NCBI GenBank assembly: GCA_900299065.1
Contig: OMIJ01000038.1
Location: 1 to 10,885, forward strand
Direction of reading: 5' to 3'
DNA length: 10,885 nucleotides
DNA from: Hyphomicrobiales bacterium
Lineage (GTDB): Bacteria > Pseudomonadota > Alphaproteobacteria > Rhizobiales > Beijerinckiaceae
A program made the position numbers and the translations under genes. Of the stretch, positions 1 to 6,405 are shown piece by piece; the first letter of the stretch is position 1; every line of letters starts with the position of its first letter. A model generated the notes under the pieces. That model worked only from the letters and a program-made list of their open reading frames with translations, had not been told where the DNA came from and did not search any database.

Positions 1-429
1 GTGAGTTCCGGTGACAACAATGGCAGCTGCAGTGGCGATGAAGTCAGGATGAATATCGCTTTCATCAAGAGCCGCATCTGCGCAATTCTCCCGCACGAAG
101 ATAAGCGGAAACTGGTGGTCATCCCGCACGCCCAGCAGGACCAGCGCCGTCATTCGCGCCGGATCCGTGTGAACGGCGCGCACATCAACGCCTTCACGTT
201 GTAATTGTTCGCGGATGAAACGACCCATCGCCTCATCGCCGACGCGCGTTATGAGACCAGATTTCAGGCCAAGCCGCGCCGTACCAATAGCAATATTCGC
301 CGGGCATCCCCCGACAGCTTTAGAAAAGCTCGACATATCCTCGAGTCTTGCGCCAATCTGCTGGCCATAGAGATCGACCGACGATCGTCCGATAGCTATG
401 AGATCAAGCTCAGGCGGCGAAATGGCCAT
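1..429 (-). CDS. iolC: 5-dehydro-2-deoxygluconokinase IolC, N-terminal 143 residues (runs off left edge)
   Basis: PfkB-family sugar kinase. IolC phosphorylates 5-dehydro-2-deoxy-D-gluconate in cytoplasmic myo-inositol catabolism. The frame is open from ATG (429-427) to the window edge with no stop. Visible family features are the opening strand IAIGRSSVDLYG (residues 12-22), the PfkB N-terminal glycine motif GGCPANIAIG (40-49), TRVGDEAMGRF (61-71) and the IolC-like ENCADAAL (114-121). The catalytic Asp and ATP-binding C-terminal half lie outside the window, so it cannot be told whether this is the single-domain form (about 330 aa) or the longer proteobacterial form fused to a DUF2090 domain. 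It follows the SDR gene with a 5-nt gap; a GGAG at 444-441 lies 11 nt upstream, inside the SDR gene, so the two are almost certainly co-transcribed. Family assignment is recognised from sequence pattern, not from a search. Confidence 0.9.
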   Translation of the reverse strand, partial: MAISPPELDLIAIGRSSVDLYGQQIGARLEDMSSFSKAVGGCPANIAIGTARLGLKSGLITRVGDEAMGRFIREQLQREGVDVRAVHTDPARMTALVLLGVRDDHQFPLIFVRENCADAALDESDIHPDFIATAAAIVVTGTH

Positions 430-434
430 TCGTC

Positions 435-1238
435 TCAGGGCTCCAGAGGATCGGCGCCAACGCCGACAATGGTCTGATCGAAGTCGATGTTTGATCCTGT
501 CATCAAGCCGGATTCATCCGATGCAAGATAGGCGCAAGCACGGGCGATCTCGCGCGGATTGATCAACCGACCGAAAGGCCGCGTGCGCGCAGCTTCCTCG
601 ACCCAGCCATCCTGCGCGCCATGATAAGTTCGCATTACGCGCTCTTCGCCCGGCGTGTGCATCCAGCCGACATTTAGGCCATTGACACGAATATGATGCT
701 TGACCAGCGAATGCGCTACATTTCGCGTCATGGTCGCCAGCGCGCCTTTGCTGGCGCTGTAGGCTGTCAGGAATGGCTGCCCGCCATGGGCAGACATGGA
801 CTGGATATTTATGATCGAGCCAGCAATCTTTTCGCGCACCATGATACGGCAGCAGCCCTGCATGAGGAAAAAAGGCGCTCGCGTATTGACAGCGAATATC
901 TCATCGTAACGCTCTGGCGTCGTGTCGAGGATATCACCGCGATCGGTCAAACCGGCGGCGTTGACCAGAACATCGACGCGGCCAAAGGTACGATCCGTCA
1001 CTGCAACGACGGCTTGCGCAGCCTCAAGATTCGACAGATCTGCTTCAATGAAAATCGCCTTTGCATTGAGCTCCTGCAGCTTTGCCCGCACTTCTTTGCC
1101 CTTGTTGGCGTTGCGCCCACAAATAACGAGTCCCGCGGCGCCGCTCTCAGCGAATAGGGTCGCAATCGCCTCGCCAAGCCCCTGTGTGCCGCCTGTCACT
1201 ATTGCTATTTTGCCGTCCAGACGCGCGCCGCGATCCAT
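435..1238 (-). CDS. SDR family NAD(P)-dependent oxidoreductase, cotranscribed with iolC
   Basis: Classical short-chain dehydrogenase/reductase of 267 aa, the usual length. It shows the Rossmann motif TGGTQGLG (15-22), an acidic residue in ADL (66-68), NAAG (93-96), catalytic Ser147, and the YxxxK pair Tyr160/Lys164. An Arg directly after the second strand (CGRN, 40-43) is the pattern often linked to NADP(H) preference; that is an inference. The ATG at 1238-1236 has GGAG (1251-1248) nine nucleotides upstream. The gene ends 5 nt before iolC, which points to a job in inositol or related polyol catabolism, perhaps oxidation of another inositol isomer or of a keto-inositol. The substrate cannot be read from the sequence. 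It is divergent from the iolG-like gene, with a shared 102-bp control region. Confidence 0.9.
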   Translation of the reverse strand: MDRGARLDGKIAIVTGGTQGLGEAIATLFAESGAAGLVICGRNANKGKEVRAKLQELNAKAIFIEADLSNLEAAQAVVAVTDRTFGRVDVLVNAAGLTDRGDILDTTPERYDEIFAVNTRAPFFLMQGCCRIMVREKIAGSIINIQSMSAHGGQPFLTAYSASKGALATMTRNVAHSLVKHHIRVNGLNVGWMHTPGEERVMRTYHGAQDGWVEEAARTRPFGRLINPREIARACAYLASDESGLMTGSNIDFDQTIVGVGADPLEP

Positions 1239-1340
1239 TTTTACCCACTCCAGTCAGTTGTGCAGGGATTAAACCAGAACAGGGCCTTGCCGAAAAGTGT
1301 GTTATCTTTATTAATGAGATGATTACGGGGGAGAAGTGCG
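1239..1340. promoter_or_regulatory. Divergent promoter region between the SDR-iolC and iolG-like units
   Basis: This 102-bp spacer must hold the control elements for both divergent units. Rightward, a possible sigma-70 type pair is TTGCCG (1287-1292) and TATTAA (1309-1314) with a 16-bp gap. Leftward, TTTAAT on the minus strand (1273-1268) is a fair -10, but only a weak TTTTCG lies at the -35 distance. An imperfect dyad ATCT-N9-AGAT spans 1304-1320. I did not find the GGAA-N6-TTCC motif that I recall for rhizobial IolR sites. The region is certain to be intergenic; the individual boxes are weak guesses. Confidence 0.45.
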
Positions 1341-2333
1341 TTGATTAGGGTAGGACTCTTGGGCGCGGGACGCATCGGTCGCATTCACGGCCACAATGTC
1401 GTCGCTTCCGGCAAAGCTGAGCTGATAGCTGTCGCAGACGCCATTCCAGAATCGGCAAAATCTCTTGCCGATGAATGTAGAGCCAAAGTTTCGCAGGTTC
1501 AGGACATCGTTGCCAGCCGTGAGATTGATGCAGTTCTTATCTGTTCGCCGACAGACACACATGCAGATCTGATCGAAGCCTGCATGGCGGCAGGCAAGGC
1601 GGTCTTCTGCGAGAAGCCCGTAGACCTTTCATCGGCGCGGATCGTTGCCTGCCTGAAGCAGGTGAGCACATCAGGCCGCCCGCTGATGATTGGATTCAAC
1701 AGAAGGTTCGACCCCAATTTCGCTGCAGCTGAGCGGCGCATCCGCGCAGGCGACATCGGTCAAGTTGAGCTCGTCACTATTTTGTCACGTGATCCAGCCC
1801 CTCCACCAGTCTCCTATATTGCACGTTCGGGCGGATTGTTTCGTGACATGATGATACATGACTTTGATATGGCTCGCTTTCTTCTTGGAGAAGAGCCGAT
1901 CGAGGTGCATGCTGTGGGGTCTAGTCTTGTTGACAGCGCCATCGGCGCAGCGGGCGATGTTGATACTGCGGCGGTGCTCTTGAAGACAGCTACGGGTAAG
2001 ATTGCCCAAATATCCAATTCCAGACGCGCTACTTATGGCTACGACCAGCGTTTTGAAGTCCATGGCTCCCTTGGCATGCTAAGAGCTCAGAACGTGCCGC
2101 TAACAACAGTGGAATTCGCTGATGCAAAAGGGTTCCGCAGCGATCCAGTGCTGCCGTTCTTTTTGGAGCGCTATGCTGCGGCCTACCGGGCTGAGCTTGA
2201 TCATTTTCTCGATGCTATGTCCTCCGGCAAGCCACCTTCTCCTTCCGGTGAGGATGGTCTGAAGGCGCAATTGCTGGCGGACGCTGCCACGCAATCCGTC
2301 CGTTCGGGCGCGCCTGTTCGGCTGGGAGGATAA
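1341..2333 (+). CDS. iolG: Gfo/Idh/MocA oxidoreductase, inositol 2-dehydrogenase (IolG/IdhA) type
   Basis: NAD-dependent dehydrogenase of 330 aa, the normal length for myo-inositol 2-dehydrogenase, which oxidises inositol to 2-keto-inositol as the first step of the Iol pathway. The N-terminal Rossmann domain carries GAGRIG (8-13); the dinucleotide-site motif EKP (91-93) supplies the conserved Lys92. The C-terminal half has GGLFRDMMIHDFDMARFL (164-181), in which Asp169 and His173 have the spacing of the catalytic Asp/His pair of the IolG family. The start is TTG at 1341, supported by GGGGGAG (1327-1333); it gives exactly the expected N-terminus (MIRVGLLGAG). It leads the rightward unit and is followed after 3 nt by the phosphatase gene. 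Paralogues act on scyllo- or chiro-inositol or other sugars, so the exact isomer is open. Its neighbours (iolC and a phosphatase of the IMPase family) support an inositol substrate. Confidence 0.82.
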   Translation: MIRVGLLGAGRIGRIHGHNVVASGKAELIAVADAIPESAKSLADECRAKVSQVQDIVASREIDAVLICSPTDTHADLIEACMAAGKAVFCEKPVDLSSARIVACLKQVSTSGRPLMIGFNRRFDPNFAAAERRIRAGDIGQVELVTILSRDPAPPPVSYIARSGGLFRDMMIHDFDMARFLLGEEPIEVHAVGSSLVDSAIGAAGDVDTAAVLLKTATGKIAQISNSRRATYGYDQRFEVHGSLGMLRAQNVPLTTVEFADAKGFRSDPVLPFFLERYAAAYRAELDHFLDAMSSGKPPSPSGEDGLKAQLLADAATQSVRSGAPVRLGG

Positions 2334-2336
2334 GGA

Positions 2337-3152
2337 TTGTCCATACCGCTGAGTGATCGGGAGCTGAGCCTGCGCTTTCTTGCCATGTCTGGCATGGCGC
2401 AGGAACTGGGTGAACTCGCCTCACGCTATTTCGCTGATCAGGGTTCCCTCAATACCCAGATGAAAGGCGCGCAGGACTTTGTCACCGAAGCTGACCATGC
2501 TGTTGAAGTCCTTTTTCGAAAGCAGATAGCCGCGGCCTTTCCGGATGATTCTGTTATGGGCGAGGAGATGGGCGGCGGCGGGACTGATCGGTTATGGATC
2601 ATTGATCCAATTGACGGCACCGCCAATTTTGCCCGCGGTGATCGGCAATGGTGCATATCGATCGGCTTCGTGGCGGCTGGCAGACCTGAACTTGGCATTA
2701 TTCATGCCCCCTCGATAGGCGAGACCTATCTGGGGCGGCGCGGACAAGGTGCGACCCTGAATGGAAAGCCCATTCGTGCTGCCGAAACGCGCGACATCCG
2801 ACGTTCAGTAGTTGAATTTGGCTGGTCGACTCGAATGCCGACTCGCCTCTACATTGAAGCCGTAGAAAGGCTCTACGAACTTGGTGCGCATGTAAAACGC
2901 AGCGGATCTGGAGCATTAGGTCTCGCTCAAGTGGCTGCTGGTCGCACGGATGGATATGCAGAACTGCATATCAATTCCTGGGATGCTGCAGCTGCGCTCC
3001 TGATAGCTGAGGAAGCCGGTGCGCGGATCAATGAATTCTTTTCCGGCGACTGGCTTGAGAAAGGTAATCCAATTCTGGCGACCGCGCCCAATCTTTGGGA
3101 GGTTATCCGCGAAGCCAGCGGCATAGCCAATGCCCCGCCTTCGGCCAATTGA
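2337..3152 (+). CDS. Inositol monophosphatase family protein
   Basis: Mg2+-dependent phosphatase of 271 aa. The family hydrolyses inositol monophosphates and sometimes other sugar phosphates or PAP in the cytoplasm. All expected metal ligands can be seen: TEAD (50-53), GEE (75-77), the signature DPIDGTANF (90-98) with Asp90, Asp93 and Thr95, and the C-terminal WDAAA (215-219) with Asp216. There is no signal peptide, so the substrate must be cytoplasmic. The start is TTG at 2337, 3 nt after the iolG-like stop; GGGAGGA (2324-2330), within the last codons of that gene, has good spacing and decides the start over the ATG at 2385. Placement between an inositol dehydrogenase and an importer gene set suggests a dedicated catabolic phosphatase rather than the housekeeping SuhB. 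That role is inferred. Confidence 0.88.
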   Translation: MSIPLSDRELSLRFLAMSGMAQELGELASRYFADQGSLNTQMKGAQDFVTEADHAVEVLFRKQIAAAFPDDSVMGEEMGGGGTDRLWIIDPIDGTANFARGDRQWCISIGFVAAGRPELGIIHAPSIGETYLGRRGQGATLNGKPIRAAETRDIRRSVVEFGWSTRMPTRLYIEAVERLYELGAHVKRSGSGALGLAQVAAGRTDGYAELHINSWDAAAALLIAEEAGARINEFFSGDWLEKGNPILATAPNLWEVIREASGIANAPPSAN

Positions 3153-3178
3153 CAGGCATGAAGCGCTAGTCTTAAGGT
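3149..3178 (+). promoter_or_regulatory. Putative internal promoter for the binding-protein gene
   Basis: A perfect -35 consensus TTGACA (3149-3154) begins on the last bases of the phosphatase gene. At an 18-bp gap lies TAAGGT (3173-3178), a moderate -10 (3 of 6 matches). Transcription would start near 3185, giving a short leader of about 27 nt before the ATG at 3212. Extra expression of the periplasmic binding protein relative to its permease is common in ABC importers, which fits. The weak -10 keeps this tentative. Confidence 0.35.
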
Positions 3179-3193
3179 TTTATTCAATAAAAC
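3177..3193. promoter_or_regulatory. Perfect 17-bp palindrome, candidate operator
   Basis: GTTTTATT, a central C, then AATAAAAC: two 8-bp arms that are exact reverse complements around one base. It overlaps the end of the putative -10 and the predicted start of transcription, where a bound repressor would block the binding-protein gene. The one-base centre makes it unsuitable as an RNA hairpin, which favours a protein-binding site. The core TTTATT-(0/1)-AAT recurs at 1307-1315 and 7472-7482, but those copies are not palindromic at full length. Confidence 0.4.
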
Positions 3194-3211
3194 AGAATTT
3201 TGGAGGATCCA

Positions 3212-4249
3212 ATGAAGGTAGTCAACAAACTCGCAATCCTAGGTGCAAGTGCTTTCGCAGCAATTGCTATGGTTCCCGCATCGTCCATGGCGCAGGAAGT
3301 TGTTGTTTATTGCGGCGTGCAGGAAGAATGGTGCCGTCCAATGATGCAGGCGTTCGAGCGCAAGACCGGCATCAAAGTACTGATGACTCGCAAATCCGCC
3401 GGTGAGATCTATGCGCAACTCAAGGCCGAAGCCTCGAACCCGCGCGCTGACATTTGGTGGGGTGGTACTGGAGACCCCCATCTGCAATCGGCCGAGGAAG
3501 GACTGACCGAAACTTATGTGTCACCCTTGCTGAAGGACCTTCAGCCTTGGGCGCTTAAGCAAGCAGAAACCTCAAAGAACCGCACTGTTGGCATTTACGC
3601 TGGCGGCCTCGGCTTCTCTTTCAATGTGGACCAGCTCGCCAAGCGTAAATTGCCTGAGCCCAAATGTTGGGCGGACCTCACCAAGGCCGATTACAAGGAC
3701 GAAGTGCAGGTCGCTGATCCGAATGCTTCGGGCACATCTTACAATATGCTAGCCACTATGGTTCAGTTGATGGGCGAAGCAAAAGCCTTCGATTATCTCA
3801 AGGCGATGCACAAGAACGTCAACCAATACACCAAGACCGGCGCAGCACCAGCCCGCGCCGTGGCAACAGGTGAGTCCGTGATCGGCATCACATTCATGCA
3901 CGACGCAGTCACCGAGGCCGTCAATGGCGCACCAGTCAAGGTTGTCTCGCCCTGCGAAGGAACTGGCTATGAAATTGGCTCTATGTCGCTCATCAAAGGC
4001 GCCAAGAACCTCGACAATGCAAAGAAGTTCTACGACTGGGCGCTGACACCAGAAGCGCAAGCAATTGGCGCAGAAGCCAAGGCCTATCAGGTACCGTCGA
4101 ATAAAGCAGCGCCGGTTCCAGCTCAGGCTCCCAAGCTCTCCGAGATCAAGTTGATTGATTATGATTTCGCGAAATATGGCTCTTCGGCCGAGCGCACGCG
4201 TCTTCTCTCAAAATGGGACGCAGAAGTTCGCAACGCGCCCAAGCGTTGA
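3212..4249 (+). CDS. ABC transporter periplasmic substrate-binding protein, AfuA/FbpA-like
   Basis: Secreted binding protein of 345 aa. A Sec signal peptide is clear: Lys-containing n-region, hydrophobic core (about 7-22), likely cleavage after SMA (25-27). The ATG at 3212 is chosen over the in-frame TTG at 3200 because GGAGG (3202-3206) sits 5 nt before it. The family (ferric, 2-aminoethylphosphonate, spermidine and sugar-phosphate binders) is recognised from the YCGVQEEW start, ADIWWGGTGDPH (79-90) and the C-terminal layout. No adjacent Tyr-Tyr iron ligand is seen. His230-Asp231 and Glu254 match the spacing I recall for the sugar-contacting residues of the hexose-phosphate binder AfuA. Cys34/Cys41 and Cys152/Cys248 could form disulfides. 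Upstream dehydrogenase and phosphatase genes make a phosphorylated inositol or related sugar phosphate the best ligand guess. Automated annotation might call it an iron transporter; I consider that unlikely. Confidence 0.85.
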   Translation: MKVVNKLAILGASAFAAIAMVPASSMAQEVVVYCGVQEEWCRPMMQAFERKTGIKVLMTRKSAGEIYAQLKAEASNPRADIWWGGTGDPHLQSAEEGLTETYVSPLLKDLQPWALKQAETSKNRTVGIYAGGLGFSFNVDQLAKRKLPEPKCWADLTKADYKDEVQVADPNASGTSYNMLATMVQLMGEAKAFDYLKAMHKNVNQYTKTGAAPARAVATGESVIGITFMHDAVTEAVNGAPVKVVSPCEGTGYEIGSMSLIKGAKNLDNAKKFYDWALTPEAQAIGAEAKAYQVPSNKAAPVPAQAPKLSEIKLIDYDFAKYGSSAERTRLLSKWDAEVRNAPKR

Positions 4250-4281
4250 AACCTGCGTAAAGCCTGCATCGCGGGAGTTAA

Positions 4282-6405
4282 GTGATCGTGCGTCGCCGTA
4301 GTGCTGACACAGGAATAATTGACATGGCGGCGGCCGCTTCGGCCGCCGCCTGTTTTGTATTTACGCCCTGGGCTTTCGTCGGAGATGCGCGAAGTGGCTT
4401 GGCGTGGACTTTTGCGGGCCGCTGGCTGATCGCCTTGCCGATTCTGGCATCCATTTTGGCAGCAGTGCTGGCGCGTGGCGGTTATGCAACGGCGCGCCTG
4501 CGGGTGGCTTGCGCGGCTTTCGGATTATTCTGGCTCTTTGCCTATGGTTTTTTTCCTATAGGCCAACCGTCTCTGGCGCTGGGGTTTGGTGCTGCTGTCG
4601 TCGGTGCCGCTCTGGTCTGGCAAGGTGCGCGGGCGTTAGCTGCCGCTGGTGCATTCAAGGCTGATCGCTGGGTCGCAACCACGACGGTCTCTATCTTTGC
4701 CGCAGTTGTGCTGTTCGTGCTGTTCCCGGTAGTTCAGGCGCTGCTCGCGGCGTTTTTCGATCGGACAGGTGCGTTCGATCCCATGCTGGCTTTTCAGCGT
4801 TTCACAGCACGCGACATTTGGGCGACGGATTGTTTCTATTCCGACAGGAGCTGTGGCGTCGTCCTCAACTCGTTTCTTCTAGGCGCGCTCGCTGGGCTAC
4901 TTTCAACCTTGCTTGGATTGGCATTTGCTCTGCTGGCTCAGCGCGGCGGCCTTAAAAACACTCGCATATTCGATGCGCTGTCGATTTTGCCAATCATAAC
5001 GCCGCCTTTTGTTATAGCTATGGCTCTTGTAGTTTTGTTTGGTCGCACTGGGGTAATCACGACACTCCTCGACACTTATTTTTTTATACCGCGCTCACGC
5101 TGGATTTATGGTCTGCCGGGTGTTCTCATCGCGCAAGTGCTTTCGCAGACGCCGCTGTCCTATATGATTCTGCGTGGCGCTTTGCAGGGCATAGCACCCT
5201 CGCTAGAGGAGGCGGCGCAGACCTTGCGAGCTAGTCGCTGGCGGACCTTCTCCACCGTGACGTGGCCGCTGCTGCGTCCAGCCGTTGCAGCCTCGATCCT
5301 GCTGGGCTTTGTCGAAAGCCTTGCCGACTTTGGTAATCCGGTTGTACTTGGCGGCTCGTTCGAGGTTTTGTCGACCAAAATCTATTTCGCAGTCGCCGGC
5401 GCGCAGAATGATCCTGGTCGCGCTGCCATTCTGGCACTGATCCTTTTGGCAATGACGCTCTCAGCTTTTTGGACGCAATCCATGTGGCTCGGCAAGCAGT
5501 CCTTTGTGACTGTCACTGGCAAGGGCGACAATGGTCTGCCTCCGCCTTTGCCAAAGAATGTTCGCCGCGCCGCGCTCGGTGTTGTCATTCCTTGGGTGAT
5601 CCTGACGATCGTGCTCTATGGCGTTATCGCCGTTGGCGGTTTTGTGACGGATATTGGGCGCGGCGCAATGACGCCGACCTTCAAGCATTTCATGACCGGC
5701 TTTTCGATTGAAAGCACCAACTCTGGCCTGTTCTTCTCAGGCTCCGCTTGGGATTCGTTTTTTGTCACAGTTGGAGTGGCAGCACTAGCGGCACCGATTA
5801 CAACTCTAATTGGCATTCTCACCGCTTATGTACTTAGCAGGCACAATTTCATTGGTCGCGAGGCATTCGAATTTGTTACCATGCTGGCGTTCGCAATACC
5901 CGGCACTGTGATTGGTGTCGCCTACATAGCAGCGTTCAATACGCCACCGATCGAAATCGCTGGGACCGGACTGATCCTTGTGATCTGTTTCGTGTTCCGC
6001 AACATGCCGGTGGGCGTACGTGCAGGACTTGCCGCTCTCAGCCAAATCGACAAATCGCTGGATGAAGCCTCCACCACCCTTGGTGCCGGTACGGGCACGA
6101 CAGTCTGGCGGGTGATCCTGCCATTGCTTAAGCATGCTATTGTGGCGACGCTGGTGTTTTCATTTGTCCATGCTATGACGGCAGTCAGTGCCATCGTATT
6201 TCTGGTCACGGCACGCTACAATATGGCGACTGCTTATATCGTCAACCGCGTTGATGCAGGCGAATATCCACTGGCGATTGCCTATTCGTCGCTACTAATC
6301 CTATTCATGTTGCTGGTGGTCGTTTCGATTCAGTTGCTGGTGGGCGAGCGCAAGCTTGGTCGCCGCGGCGCTGTCGCCAGCCCTGTCACCCTGGGAGCAC
6401 GCTGA
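4282..6405 (+). CDS. ABC transporter permease, fused double-domain AfuB/FbpB type
   Basis: Inner-membrane channel protein of 707 aa with two permease domains in one chain, typical of the FbpB/AfuB family; many hydrophobic segments alternate with short loops. Each half has its own cytoplasmic EAA loop for contact with the ATPase: the first at about 310-331, the second at about 595-616 (EAS, then Gly601 and LP). In the first loop the usual Gly is Arg316 (codon CGA, 5227-5229). The GTG at 4282 follows GCGGGAG (4271-4277) closely; GTG 4288 or ATG 4324 (AGGA at 4311-4314) are alternative starts. A short pairing of CCTGC (4252-4256) with GCGGG (4271-4275) might cover the ribosome binding site. The gene is 32 nt after the binding-protein gene and overlaps the ATPase gene by one base. 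Confidence 0.92.
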   Translation: MIVRRRSADTGIIDMAAAASAAACFVFTPWAFVGDARSGLAWTFAGRWLIALPILASILAAVLARGGYATARLRVACAAFGLFWLFAYGFFPIGQPSLALGFGAAVVGAALVWQGARALAAAGAFKADRWVATTTVSIFAAVVLFVLFPVVQALLAAFFDRTGAFDPMLAFQRFTARDIWATDCFYSDRSCGVVLNSFLLGALAGLLSTLLGLAFALLAQRGGLKNTRIFDALSILPIITPPFVIAMALVVLFGRTGVITTLLDTYFFIPRSRWIYGLPGVLIAQVLSQTPLSYMILRGALQGIAPSLEEAAQTLRASRWRTFSTVTWPLLRPAVAASILLGFVESLADFGNPVVLGGSFEVLSTKIYFAVAGAQNDPGRAAILALILLAMTLSAFWTQSMWLGKQSFVTVTGKGDNGLPPPLPKNVRRAALGVVIPWVILTIVLYGVIAVGGFVTDIGRGAMTPTFKHFMTGFSIESTNSGLFFSGSAWDSFFVTVGVAALAAPITTLIGILTAYVLSRHNFIGREAFEFVTMLAFAIPGTVIGVAYIAAFNTPPIEIAGTGLILVICFVFRNMPVGVRAGLAALSQIDKSLDEASTTLGAGTGTTVWRVILPLLKHAIVATLVFSFVHAMTAVSAIVFLVTARYNMATAYIVNRVDAGEYPLAIAYSSLLILFMLLVVVSIQLLVGERKLGRRGAVASPVTLGAR
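4326..4363 (+). terminator. Strong GC hairpin with T-rich tail inside the permease start: attenuator or 3'-end stabiliser
   Basis: GGCGGCGGCCG (4326-4336), a CTT loop, then CGGCCGCCGCC (4340-4350): an 11-bp stem made only of G-C pairs, followed by TGTTTTGTATTT, with 9 T in 12 bases. The shape is that of an intrinsic terminator, yet it lies in codons 15-23 of the permease frame as annotated. It may end or protect a fraction of transcripts after the binding-protein gene and so reduce downstream permease/ATPase mRNA. The Ala-rich codons could also form the stem by chance, since GCG/GCC runs pair readily. Confidence 0.4.

Noticed and set aside
693..1157. Long plus-strand frame opposite the SDR gene
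   Set aside because: It is antisense to a gene with complete SDR motifs, and its translation shows no family pattern.
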